A stretch of 64,000 bases of DNA from a virus. The notes beneath the pieces were generated by a model. That model saw only the letters and a list, made by a program, of their open reading frames with translations, did not search any database and had not been told where the DNA came from. Positions 52,928 through 60,448 of this stretch are shown one piece after another (within the stretch, counting starts at the first letter, position 1; each line of letters begins with the position of its first letter). The translations under genes were made by a program, and so were the position numbers. The stretch is taken from IMG/VR virus record IMGVR_UViG_3300028854_000016, positions 1 to 64,000 of that record, one strand, 5' to 3'.

Positions 52928-54508
52928 ATGCTAAAAGAAAATACCAGTTCATATGTATTTGAATTTTTAAAATCCCGCTTTGAATTGGGAGAAGCAGTCG
53001 ATGAAAATGGCAATTCTACTACAACTCCAGAAGATATGCGAGTTTTTTCTTTTGATTTTAAGAATAAAAAAGGAGAAGACCTTGGTTGTGTAGTTTGTAG
53101 TCTGGTTGATGATAGCGAGTCCTCAAATTCTTTAAAAATTTATTTTGGAGATGAATTAGCAAATGTTGATGCTGAATATCAAAAAGAGTGGTTGGATTTT
53201 CTTAAAAGCATTAGACAATTTGCCAAAATACATATGCTTGGTTTTGATATAAGAAATATTAATAAATCAACTATTACTAGAAGAGATGTTGACCCAATGT
53301 TTGAAAGTTCTTTTGGACCGATTGATGGCACAGTGAGAACTAGCCGCCAGCCATTGGAAAATATGCAAATAATTATTAAACATACTGCAAATGTTGATCC
53401 TAAAATTAAAAATTCAAGAAGTAGAAAAATTCAAAAGATATATCTTGCTAATAATCAAGGAGAAAAGTTTTTACTTCCATTCAAGAGTTTAATGGCTGCA
53501 AGAGCAATGGCTCGTCATATATATGCTGGTGGGACCCCATATGATGCAGTTGGTTCTGATATTTGTAGTTTAGTTGAAGAAATGGTTTCTCTAAGCAAAT
53601 TCGTTAGAAAAATGAAATCAAATACTTATGAAAATCCAGAAGCCATTAATGCAATTAATTCATCTATAGAAAGAATTCATGATATTAAACGCCAATTATC
53701 TAGTTTAAGTTCTCAAGGTGGTTATGATAAAAATAAACCATCTTTGACTGGAAATATGGGAAAATTAGAAGAAGATGAAGATATGCCTGATTTGTTTAAT
53801 AATGAATCTCTAGATGACGAAAATAAAATGGCACTTCCTCATGTTATGAGAGCATATAGAAATAGAAAAACTCCAACAGAGACTGGTGAGTTTGAACAAT
53901 GGGCAAATTCAGTTTCAACTGGCGAACCAGAACCAGGTGAAGAAATTTTGACAGATGAAGAGCAGAAAATATGTGGCACTTGCCCAAACACTATAGAAGG
54001 TAATGGTTTTGATGATTCAGGATTGTGTCAAGATTGTTACAAATACAGTAGAAATCAAGAAGAATCTGATAGATATTGGGAACATAATAATTCATTGGAT
54101 GAATCAGAAACATGGCAAGATAAATTGACTCAATGGGTAAATAGCAGTTTGGTTGATCCAAAATTAGAAGCAATTATAAAAGAAAGAGTCCCAACATTAT
54201 ATGCTCGTCTGGAAGATTTGAGACATGGCCGGGCAGCAGAAAAAATAACTAATAATGAAAAAATAAGAATAGAAAAAGCATTGAGAGCCATGTCTAAATT
54301 GACAGAAGCTGATATGCCATCGTCTGCTGGTTCTGGCTCTCCTTTATCATATCCAAATTTAAAACCAATGGACGATTTTCACTCACCCAAAGAAATTAAA
54401 AAATTGAAAAATACAATCGGTAAAGAAAGTCCACTTTCACTTATTTCAAGCAAAGAGAAATTAGAAGAAAGTGAATTAAATGATATTATTCGATTAAGCG
54501 GAAGATAA
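52928..54508 (+). CDS. Virion-associated protein with zinc ribbon and LSG terminus
   Basis: A 526-residue protein. The first 240 residues form a conserved globular domain ('YVFEFLKSRFELG', 'RNINKSTITRRDVDPMFESSFG', 'PFKSLMAARAMARHIYAGGTP') also found in other large T4-like phages. Residues 349-371 are a zinc ribbon like that in the giant protein at 45514 (C-G-T-C ... L-C-Q-D-C). An E-T-W-Q-D-K segment is also shared. The C-terminus E-L-N-D-I-I-R-L-S-G-R resembles the end of gp22. Probably packaged in the head; function unknown. Confidence 0.6.
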   Translation: MLKENTSSYVFEFLKSRFELGEAVDENGNSTTTPEDMRVFSFDFKNKKGEDLGCVVCSLVDDSESSNSLKIYFGDELANVDAEYQKEWLDFLKSIRQFAKIHMLGFDIRNINKSTITRRDVDPMFESSFGPIDGTVRTSRQPLENMQIIIKHTANVDPKIKNSRSRKIQKIYLANNQGEKFLLPFKSLMAARAMARHIYAGGTPYDAVGSDICSLVEEMVSLSKFVRKMKSNTYENPEAINAINSSIERIHDIKRQLSSLSSQGGYDKNKPSLTGNMGKLEEDEDMPDLFNNESLDDENKMALPHVMRAYRNRKTPTETGEFEQWANSVSTGEPEPGEEILTDEEQKICGTCPNTIEGNGFDDSGLCQDCYKYSRNQEESDRYWEHNNSLDESETWQDKLTQWVNSSLVDPKLEAIIKERVPTLYARLEDLRHGRAAEKITNNEKIRIEKALRAMSKLTEADMPSSAGSGSPLSYPNLKPMDDFHSPKEIKKLKNTIGKESPLSLISSKEKLEESELNDIIRLSGR

Positions 54509-54602
54509 AATAAAATTAAAAGAAGGTCGGACAAAGTACAAATAGTATCTATTAAATATTACTGAATATCCAAAATAATTTCATAATTACTGTAGAAAAA
54601 AC

Positions 54603-54644
54603 TTGACATGAGGATAAATACAATGTTACTATATAAATAGTAAC
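54603..54644 (+). promoter_or_regulatory. gp32 control region: promoters and palindrome
   Basis: It holds TTGACA (54603-54608), a late-type GATAAATAC (54613-54621) and a second TATAAATA-like box inside a perfect palindrome gttactat-ataa-atagtaac (54625-54644). The palindrome is 52 nt before the gp32 start. gp32 represses its own translation in T4, so an operator or leader structure is plausible. Confidence 0.55.
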
Positions 54645-54696
54645 AAACATGGTTGATACAAAATATAAATTAAATTATGGTATATGGAGAAATGAC

Positions 54697-55674
54697 ATGG
54701 GAAACACATTAGCAGATATTCGCAAACGTCTTGCAGAAGCAGAAAAAAATAACAATCAACAATTTGATAATTCAAACTATGCTTTTTGGAATGCTCCAAA
54801 TGGTTCAACAGCAGAAGTTCGTTTTGTCCCAGATGGCGATCCAACTAACACTTTCTTTTGGGTTGAAAAACTTCAGATTAAACTTCCATTTAATGGAATT
54901 AAAAATGGCGAATCAAAGCCAATTTATGTAAATGTTCCTTGTGTTGAAATGTTCGGGCGCACTGAATATCCACAAGGTTGCCCAATTTTAAGTGAAGTTC
55001 GTGCATGGTATAAAGAAAAAGACCCTGCTTCAACTGAATTGGCAAACAAGTATTGGAAGAAACCAACATTCATTATGCACGGATTTGTTCGTGTAAATCC
55101 AGTAGCAGATGATAAAGCACCTGAAAATCCAATTCGCAAATTTTCGTTCAATAAACAGTTGTTCAATATTATTAAAGCTGGTCTGATGGATAAAGATATG
55201 GAAAATATTCCATCTGATTATTCAACTGGGACTGATTTTAAAATCCTAAAGACAGCAAAAGGTCAATATGCAGATTATGGAACAAGTTCATATTCTCGCA
55301 GAGAATCAGCATTGACTCCTGTAGAATTGGCTGCAATTGAAACTTATAAACTAAACAACTTATCTGATTATTTGGGTAAGAAGCCAACAGCAGAGGACTT
55401 GGAAGTTATCAAAGAAATGTTTGAAGCTTCAGTTAATGGCGAGGCTTATGATGAAGAAAAGTGGGGCAAATTTTATCGTCCTGTTAATTTCAAAGTCAAT
55501 GAAACTTCAACTTCTGCGGAAACTAGTGAACCAGTTGAAGCTAACTCAGTTGTTAGTGAGAAATCAACTCCAGTAGAAGATGCTCCTCCAGCAGTTCCAG
55601 CAACCACTGGAAAAAATAATGCTGCTGATATTTTGGCTGCAATTAGACGCAAAAAATCAGAAACACCCAAGTAA
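54697..55674 (+). CDS. 32: Single-stranded DNA-binding protein gp32
   Basis: A 325-residue protein (T4: 301). The start MGNTLADIRKRLAEAEKNN is the self-association domain. The core contains 'YAFWNAPNGSTAEVRFVPDG', the zinc-type C-x-x-x-x-R...C-P segment (VEMFGRTEYPQGCPIL) and 'FRV/FVRVNPV'. The tail is acidic and Pro/Ala/Thr-rich, for binding replication partners. I take the start at 54697, behind tatggaga; a 16-residue longer in-frame start at 54649 has no ribosome site. Confidence 0.9.
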   Translation: MGNTLADIRKRLAEAEKNNNQQFDNSNYAFWNAPNGSTAEVRFVPDGDPTNTFFWVEKLQIKLPFNGIKNGESKPIYVNVPCVEMFGRTEYPQGCPILSEVRAWYKEKDPASTELANKYWKKPTFIMHGFVRVNPVADDKAPENPIRKFSFNKQLFNIIKAGLMDKDMENIPSDYSTGTDFKILKTAKGQYADYGTSSYSRRESALTPVELAAIETYKLNNLSDYLGKKPTAEDLEVIKEMFEASVNGEAYDEEKWGKFYRPVNFKVNETSTSAETSEPVEANSVVSEKSTPVEDAPPAVPATTGKNNAADILAAIRRKKSETPK

Positions 55675-55688
55675 ATTGGAGAATAATA

Positions 55689-55729
55689 CGAAAGCCAGTG
55701 TATAAAATCATTGGCTTTCGTTCTGTTTT
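55689..55729 (+). terminator. Intrinsic terminator after gp32
   Basis: The stem cgaaagccagtg / cattggctttcg (one G-T pair) has an 8-nt loop and a T-rich tail. Confidence 0.8.
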
Positions 55730-55761
55730 ATAATAAATTACAATTTTTATAGGAGTTCATC

Positions 55762-56694
55762 ATGGCAAAGCCTTTTGATGTAAGTCGTTTTAGGAAAAGC
55801 ATAACCAAATCAATAGAAGGCATGAGCATTGGTTTTCGTGATCCAAAGATTTGGATTTCAACTGGAAACTATTGTCTTAATTATTTAATTAGTGGAAGAT
55901 TTGATACAGGCATCCCGTTGGGAAAAATTACAGTATTTGCAGGCGCTCCAGGAGCAGGAAAATCATTAATTGTATCTGGAAATATTATAAAAGATGCACA
56001 AGAACAGGGAATTTATGTAATTTTAATTGATAGTGAAAATGCTCTTGATGAAGATTGGTTGAAAGCATTGGGAGTTGATACAAGCGAAGATAAGTTACTG
56101 AAATTAAATATGGCAATGATTAATGATGTTGCTAAAATGATCAGTGATTTTGTTAAGCAATATAAATTGATTCCAGTTGATGAACGACAAAAAGTATTAT
56201 TTGTGGTTGATTCTTTGGGTATGCTTTTAACTCCTACTATGGTAAATCAAATGGAAGCAGGATCTATGAAAGGAGATATGGGAATTAAAGCCAAACAGCT
56301 AAAAGCAATGATTATTAATTGCGTTAATATGTTTGGTGATCTCGATATAGGAATGGTGGCAACAAATCATATCTATTCTTCTCAAGATCAATATTCAGAT
56401 GATATAATTTCAGGCGGGTGTTTAACAAATGATCATAAAATACAGTTAGTTAACGATGAGTTAAAATTAATTGGAGATATTAAAGTTGGTGATATTGTTA
56501 AAACTTTGGATGGCGATAAAGAAGTTACAGAAACTTATAATTATCTTGATAAAGAAGTGTTTGAATTACAACTAGAGGATGGGCAAATTATTAAAGCTAC
56601 TTCGGAACATAAATTTTTAGTAGAATCTGATGATGGTTATATTTGGAAAAAAGTAGCAGATTTAAATGAAGAAGATGAAATCTTATCCCTTTAA
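55762..56694 (+). CDS. uvsX: Recombinase UvsX, N-terminal part fused to N-intein
   Basis: 310 residues. Residues 1-219 are the RecA-like N-extein, with Walker A G61-A-P-G-A-G-K-S68, LIDSENALD and VVDSLG (Walker B). They end at I-S-G-G in the L2 region. Residues 220-310 (56419-56691) are an N-intein: Cys1-L-T-N-D-H-K-I-Q-L, KVGDIVKTLDG, then 'KATSEHKFLVESDDGY' (block B) and a stop. The 91-residue length is close to natural split N-inteins (88 in gp41-1). The rest of UvsX is at 56859-57389; protein trans-splicing would give about 357 residues (T4 UvsX: 391). Confidence 0.92.
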   Translation: MAKPFDVSRFRKSITKSIEGMSIGFRDPKIWISTGNYCLNYLISGRFDTGIPLGKITVFAGAPGAGKSLIVSGNIIKDAQEQGIYVILIDSENALDEDWLKALGVDTSEDKLLKLNMAMINDVAKMISDFVKQYKLIPVDERQKVLFVVDSLGMLLTPTMVNQMEAGSMKGDMGIKAKQLKAMIINCVNMFGDLDIGMVATNHIYSSQDQYSDDIISGGCLTNDHKIQLVNDELKLIGDIKVGDIVKTLDGDKEVTETYNYLDKEVFELQLEDGQIIKATSEHKFLVESDDGYIWKKVADLNEEDEILSL

Positions 56695-56722
56695 TCCTGA
56701 TCCTCCACTAATATTATCATAA

Positions 56723-56878
56723 ATAAGAGCAAAAAATATATGGAATGAAGATAATGAGAGAATAGAAGCAATAAAACGTCTTAGAAATTTTAAAGTATTC
56801 ATTGTTTGGGAAAGTGAAGCGAAATTAATGATAACTAAAATTAAAGAGGAAATTAAAAATGAAATCAATAAAAATTAA
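56723..56878 (+). pseudogene. Remnant of a Vsr-like homing endonuclease between the split-intein halves
   Basis: A 51-codon frame after a stop codon: I-R-A-K-N-I-W-N-E-D, then LRNFKVFIVWESE, then 'TKIKEEIKNEI'. This matches the extreme C-terminus of the endonucleases in this window (e.g. K-I-W-E-R-D...IDLMIIWELDW...EEIKNDIL). It runs into the start of the C-intein gene in another frame. The N-terminal and catalytic parts are deleted. The layout is the known fractured-gene pattern, with a decayed endonuclease. Confidence 0.75.
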
Positions 56879-57389
56879 ATCAAAGCAATGTATTGGAATT
56901 AAGCCAGTTTACGATATTCAAGTAAAAGATGCTCATCATTATATATTAGAAAATGGAGTAATAAGTCATAATAGTGGTTTTCTCTTTGCCAGCAGTATTA
57001 TTGTATCAATGGATGTTTTTAAGTTAAAACAAGATGAAGAAGGAAACAAAACTAAAGAAGTTGCTGGAATTAGATCAAAATGTAAAGTGGTAAAATCCCG
57101 TTATAATAAACCGTTTGAATCAGTGGAAATTCACATCCCGTATGCTTCAGGAATGGACCCATATTCAGGATTGTTCGATTTATTTTTTGAAAAACAGCAT
57201 TTACTTACTAAAGCTGGCAATAGATATGTTTATACTGACTTAACTGGAGTAGAGCATTCACATTGGAAGAAAGATTATCTAACAAATAAAGATCAAATTC
57301 TTGATTTGATAATGAAAGAATTTGATCCAGAAAAAGTAAATATGACTAGTACTGTGGAAGATATTTCAGAAGAAACAGAAGAAGAATAA
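56859..57389 (+). CDS. uvsX: Recombinase UvsX, C-intein fused to C-terminal part
   Basis: 176 residues. Residues 1-38 (56859-56972) are a C-intein: MKSIKIKSKQCIGIKPVYDI, then D-A-H-H-Y-I-L-E-N-G-V-I-S-H-N (blocks F and G with the His-Asn end). Ser39 is the +1 residue. Residues 39-176 are the UvsX C-extein (SGFLFASSIIVSMDVF..., acidic end). The gene has its own ribosome-binding region (aaagagg) inside the endonuclease remnant. Together with the 55762 gene it makes UvsX by trans-splicing. Confidence 0.92.
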   Translation: MKSIKIKSKQCIGIKPVYDIQVKDAHHYILENGVISHNSGFLFASSIIVSMDVFKLKQDEEGNKTKEVAGIRSKCKVVKSRYNKPFESVEIHIPYASGMDPYSGLFDLFFEKQHLLTKAGNRYVYTDLTGVEHSHWKKDYLTNKDQILDLIMKEFDPEKVNMTSTVEDISEETEEE

Positions 57390-57400
57390 TTCTACTTTGA

Positions 57401-57431
57401 ATAAATAACGGGTGAAGGAAACTTCACCCTA
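57401..57431 (+). promoter_or_regulatory. Late box followed by a hairpin
   Basis: ATAAATA (57401-57407) is followed at once by the hairpin gggtgaa-ggaaac-ttcaccc (57411-57431), with no strong T run. The next gene starts at 57460. It could be a 5'-stem that protects the mRNA. Confidence 0.45.
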
Positions 57432-57459
57432 TTAAATAATGTGCAAAAGGAAAGAAAAA

Positions 57460-57705
57460 ATGACCAAAGAAACTCCTGAACTTATCGCTGAATGCTGGTT
57501 GCTTTTAGTGGAATACATCCCACGCAGAGATCATATTCCAGCCGCTGAACAATTATTGACATATTTAGAGTCTGTGTTGGACAAAGAAGAATTGGCAGAA
57601 ATTGCAGATTTGGATGCTGATTTATCTAAAGCATACGATGTTATTTCAGAAGAAAATTCAGATGAATATGATGATGATTTTGATGATACTGAAGAGGATG
57701 AGTAA
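57460..57705 (+). CDS. Small acidic protein between uvsX and the uvsY-like gene
   Basis: An 81-residue protein. 'ELIAECWLLLVEYIPRRDHIPAAEQLLTYL' is a helical domain and the end is Asp/Glu-rich (DEYDDDFDDTEEDE). Similar small proteins are common beside recombination genes of marine T4-like phages, without known function. Start at 57460 after aaagga; an in-frame upstream ATG lies at 57439. It shares one base with the next gene (TAATG). Confidence 0.6.
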   Translation: MTKETPELIAECWLLLVEYIPRRDHIPAAEQLLTYLESVLDKEELAEIADLDADLSKAYDVISEENSDEYDDDFDDTEEDE

Positions 57706-58163
57706 TGTGGTATAACAAAATAGTTTCCAATATTTCACTAATTCCTGATATGATATCATATTATGAAGGTGAATTATTGGAAGCTAAAAAAGAAGTTAGT
57801 ATATATGGAAACTTAGAAAAGAATTTGGCTTGTCTTCCTGGTCAAACTGAATTTAGATTTTATCAACTTCAGGAAATTGAAGCTATCCTAAATTATCTCA
57901 ACATAGAATTAAGAAAGATTCAACAAAAATATTTCAAACAATATTCAGAATCATACAATAAAGCATTGACAAGTAGGGAATCTGAGAAGTATGCATCAGG
58001 AGAACAGGATGTTTGTGATTTTGAAATGATCATTAATGATGTTGCATTGGTAAGAAATAAATATTTGGGAATCCTTAAAGGCCTTGAATCTAAAGGATTT
58101 CAATTGAGTAGTATTACAAAGATTAGATGCGCTGGAATGGAAGATGTAACAATATCAAAATAA
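57705..58163 (+). CDS. uvsY: Recombination mediator UvsY-like
   Basis: A 152-residue helical protein (T4 UvsY: 137). The tail order fits T4 UvsY: 'SEKYASGEQDVCDFEMIIND' and 'VALVRNKYLGILKGLESKGFQLSSITKIRC'. This corresponds to the 'L-x-x-D-x-D...A-I-x-S-R-G-F-x-I-x-x-I' end of T4 UvsY. It loads UvsX onto gp32-covered single-stranded DNA. The position after uvsX agrees. Ends in a bidirectional terminator. Confidence 0.75.
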   Translation: MWYNKIVSNISLIPDMISYYEGELLEAKKEVSIYGNLEKNLACLPGQTEFRFYQLQEIEAILNYLNIELRKIQQKYFKQYSESYNKALTSRESEKYASGEQDVCDFEMIINDVALVRNKYLGILKGLESKGFQLSSITKIRCAGMEDVTISK

Positions 58164-58195
58164 AAGCCACTCAAATTGAGTGGCTTTTATTTTGT
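58161..58195. terminator. Bidirectional terminator between recombination and early minus-strand genes
   Basis: A perfect palindromic stem of the type aaaagccactcaa / ttgagtggctttt with A and T runs on both sides. It separates the converging transcripts of the UvsY-like gene and the minus-strand cluster. Confidence 0.9.
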
Positions 58196-58501
58196 TAATC
58201 TAAATTGAATCCATTTAATATATAATTTTTTCAGTGTTCGATTGATAGCATATATTTCTTTACGATCTGGCAAAACATTAAATGGTTCCCAAAAATGTGT
58301 TGTATATAACTCTCTTAAAATTTCCTTAGTATGATATAAATCATCACCTAAATTTATTAAATTTTGTGTATAACTATTTGGCTTTTCGCCAAAATAACAA
58401 GTTCCGACTAAGATGGTAGTATACTCATAGATTTTTGAAGAACATAAATCTAGTTCATTCATTACTTTGATTGTATCTTTTTTACTTAATATTCTCCACA
58501 C
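58187..58501 (-). CDS. Small hypothetical protein, last of an early minus-strand cluster
   Basis: A 104-residue protein, mostly helical, with aromatic residues (TTHFWEPFNVL). No known motif. Its upstream neighbour ends one base away (58503), so the two are co-translated. Its end lies in the terminator. Confidence 0.55.
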   Translation of the reverse strand: MWRILSKKDTIKVMNELDLCSSKIYEYTTILVGTCYFGEKPNSYTQNLINLGDDLYHTKEILRELYTTHFWEPFNVLPDRKEIYAINRTLKKLYIKWIQFRLTK

Positions 58502-58502
58502 A

Positions 58503-58796
58503 TCAACTCTCCAGTTTGATAATTAACGCTAGATTATAGTTAGCTCTCAATAATTCATTTATTTCATAAAGTTTATTGCTACTTACATTGGAATCCGCTG
58601 GTATAAGTTTTTCAATTTCATCTATACGCGCATCGAACACTCTAATGTTTTCATTTTCTTCTATATCCATAGAATCCATGTCAAATCTTGAAATATAATT
58701 AAGAAATATATCAATCATTTCGTTACGAATTGGATCATAATCTTTGGCTTTTTTAATCTTCCACATATTTTCTTGCGATGCAATGATCTGGTTCAT
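58503..58796 (-). CDS. Small hypothetical protein
   Basis: A 97-residue acidic protein ('FDMDSMDIEENENIRVFD', then 'KLYEINELLRANYNLAL'). Overlaps the upstream gene by 4 nt (ATGA). It shares the 'LLRANYNLAL'-type helical end with cluster neighbours. Unknown function. Confidence 0.55.
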   Translation of the reverse strand: MNQIIASQENMWKIKKAKDYDPIRNEMIDIFLNYISRFDMDSMDIEENENIRVFDARIDEIEKLIPADSNVSSNKLYEINELLRANYNLALIIKLES

Positions 58797-59062
58797 TGAG
58801 ATAATTTCTCCGCGACCCTATTTTGTACAACTGTCCATCCAAGCTTCCAAGCATGTTTTTCATTTTTGTGGCTGGCAGAAATTTCTTGATTATTAATAGA
58901 AACTACCCAAAGAATAATACTCTGTCCAATATTATCGTATGTATATCCTCTTTGCTGCTTATATTTTTTTTCAGGTCTGAAGTAAAAACGAATAGGCAAA
59001 GATATTGCACGAATGTATGCATCAGGATAAATGTTTAATATTTTTTGTTTATATGATTTCAT
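58793..59062 (-). CDS. Small hypothetical phage protein
   Basis: An 89-residue protein. The final part 'NEKHAWKLGWTVVQNRVAEKL' is of the 'A-W-x-x-A-W' type very common in small phage proteins of unknown function. Beta-rich in the middle. In the minus-strand early operon. The 76 nt before it (59063-59138) hold nothing I recognise. Confidence 0.55.
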   Translation of the reverse strand: MKSYKQKILNIYPDAYIRAISLPIRFYFRPEKKYKQQRGYTYDNIGQSIILWVVSINNQEISASHKNEKHAWKLGWTVVQNRVAEKLSQ

Positions 59063-59138
59063 TCGCTCATCTTTCTAAGTATTTGTTAAATTCTTTTCCA
59101 AGCATTCTTCCATGCTGAACTGTAAAATATAGATGGCA

Positions 59139-59366
59139 TTAGCTTGCCAACTTTCTAATAAGTAGTTCGTTTTTCAATACTTGTAGTTCTGCCATCACTT
59201 TGCTTTCATTATTGCGAATAAAAGAATCTCTAATACAATAAAAATGGAAGTTGGTAAATATAGTAAACTTTTTATCTTCTGGTGAAAATGGATACGATAA
59301 TTTTTTTACTATGTCTTTATATATTCTTTCAATATCATTGATTTCTTTCATTAATTCATTTTTCAT
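59139..59366 (-). CDS. Small hypothetical protein
   Basis: A 75-residue helical protein (MKNELMKEINDIERIYKDIV) with start overlapping the stop of the gene upstream. Its end 'VLKNELLIRKLAS' resembles the end of the 62329 protein (LEHEYLIKKLAE). Unknown function. Confidence 0.5.
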   Translation of the reverse strand: MKNELMKEINDIERIYKDIVKKLSYPFSPEDKKFTIFTNFHFYCIRDSFIRNNESKVMAELQVLKNELLIRKLAS

Positions 59367-59608
59367 TATCTGGCCAACTTTATCATAAGCAATATATATT
59401 GAATTGTCATTTTTGGGTAACGCATTTCTAACATTGCTTCATTTATAAGCAATGTTAGAAATGCTTTAGTACATTCTGGATGTGCTAGAATTAGTTCTCT
59501 GCAAATTTTGATATTTTCAATAAGTGTGGCATCTGAAAAAGAACCTGGTAAGATTAGTGGAAGAAACTCTTTCAAAACTGTCTTCTTCGTTTTGTCTGAT
59601 ATTTTCAT
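59366..59608 (-). CDS. Small hypothetical protein
   Basis: An 80-residue protein with 'KEFLPLILPGSFSDATLIEN' and two helices. It ends 'QYILLMIKLAR', similar to 'IRLIIKLES' at the end of the 59608 gene, so the two may be distant paralogs. Start overlaps the upstream stop (TAATG). Confidence 0.5.
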   Translation of the reverse strand: MKISDKTKKTVLKEFLPLILPGSFSDATLIENIKICRELILAHPECTKAFLTLLINEAMLEMRYPKMTIQYILLMIKLAR

Positions 59609-59811
59609 TATGACTCCAATTTTATTATTAGTCGAATATCTTCTGGTGACATATCTGGGTATCTCTCAAATAAAATTTGAGCAAGCATGAACATATTTCG
59701 CCCAAAGATATAGGAACCAACGTCTGAATGTTCACGTTCAGACGCAAATTCGCTAAGTAATCTGTCAATTAGGTCCAAGCACCAATAACTTTCATAATTC
59801 TCAGTATTCAT
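59608..59811 (-). CDS. Small hypothetical protein
   Basis: A 67-residue protein, 'YWCLDLIDRLLSEFASERE' followed by 'RNMFMLAQILFERYPDMSPED'. Helical, no catalytic motif. Between the GIY-YIG gene and the rest of the minus-strand cluster. Confidence 0.5.
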   Translation of the reverse strand: MNTENYESYWCLDLIDRLLSEFASEREHSDVGSYIFGRNMFMLAQILFERYPDMSPEDIRLIIKLES

Positions 59812-59819
59812 TAAACCAG

Positions 59820-60158
59820 CTATTTCTTAGTAGATGCCAGATTCAATTCAGGATCAAACGTTTTGATAAGTTCAACTTCAAGAGCATGAGCAGCAGCCCT
59901 ATCGCGAACAGTTTCAAGAATGAAAATTTTAGCACATTCAATTCCATGCTGTCTTAATGCAATATACAACGGCCAAGACTTGTTTTCGTTTCTGGCACGT
60001 TCAGAGTGCTTTTGAAAACGAATTTTTACGCTTTTCAGCATAGTGCTTTGCGTCTTTGCAGTGATTCCAATGTATGATTGACCAGCGATAACGATTTCAT
60101 AAATCGCATGAAGTCGATCACAGCGTTTCTTTCTCGATTTGGTCTTGTTTTCCATCAC
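59820..60158 (-). CDS. Small GIY-YIG nuclease-domain protein, GTG or ATG start
   Basis: A 112-residue protein. 'HAIYEIVIAGQSYIGITAKT' is the GIY...YIG core (as IYE...YIG). Arg and Glu positions follow ('VKIRFQKHSERA', 'HALEVELIKTFDPELN'). No DNA-binding repeats, so it is closer to free GIY-YIG enzymes than to Seg-type homing endonucleases. GTG at 60158 is directly followed by an in-frame ATG (60155). The promoter puts the mRNA start on or within 3 nt of these codons. It heads the minus-strand early cluster. Confidence 0.7.
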   Translation of the reverse strand: MMENKTKSRKKRCDRLHAIYEIVIAGQSYIGITAKTQSTMLKSVKIRFQKHSERARNENKSWPLYIALRQHGIECAKIFILETVRDRAAAHALEVELIKTFDPELNLASTKK

Positions 60159-60165
60159 TATTAAG

Positions 60166-60194
60166 ATGATAGCAAACTTTTGAGTCTATGTCAA
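60166..60194 (-). promoter_or_regulatory. Sigma70-type early promoter (minus strand)
   Basis: On the minus strand TTGACA (60194-60189), a 17-nt spacer that contains aaagtttg, and TATCAT (60171-60166). The GTG start codon is 7 nt further and the ATG 10 nt, so the transcript has little or no leader. Confidence 0.75.
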
Positions 60195-60342
60195 CCTAAA
60201 TTAATCATTTCAAGCTTTATTGGCTGAATTTTTAGATGATATGCAGTTGGAAAGCTTAAAATTGAATTTTTAAGTTGTTGATTCTAAAGAGCAAAAATTG
60301 TATAAATTGCCCTATAAACCGCTCTAAGCCTTTTGGTTATGT

Positions 60343-60448
60343 CCAAGTGCTAGAAAGCAAAGAGAATCGCTGTATAGAGCATTTTAAGTGCTTTGTTTTG
60401 ATATATTTATAAAATACTCATTCTAAAGAACTTATTTTCTTATTGACA
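60343..60448 (+). repeat. Conserved early-promoter cassette, copy B
   Basis: It repeats the arrangement of 1-106 (ccaagtgc, aaagcaaa, gcattttaag, ctttgttttg, acttattttcttattgaca). The rest of the 319-nt gap 60159-60477 is the minus-strand promoter and AT-rich sequence without genes. Confidence 0.7.

Noticed and set aside
54649-54696. Longer start for gp32
   Set aside because: No ribosome site; the conserved self-association domain begins at MGNTLADIRKRL (54697).
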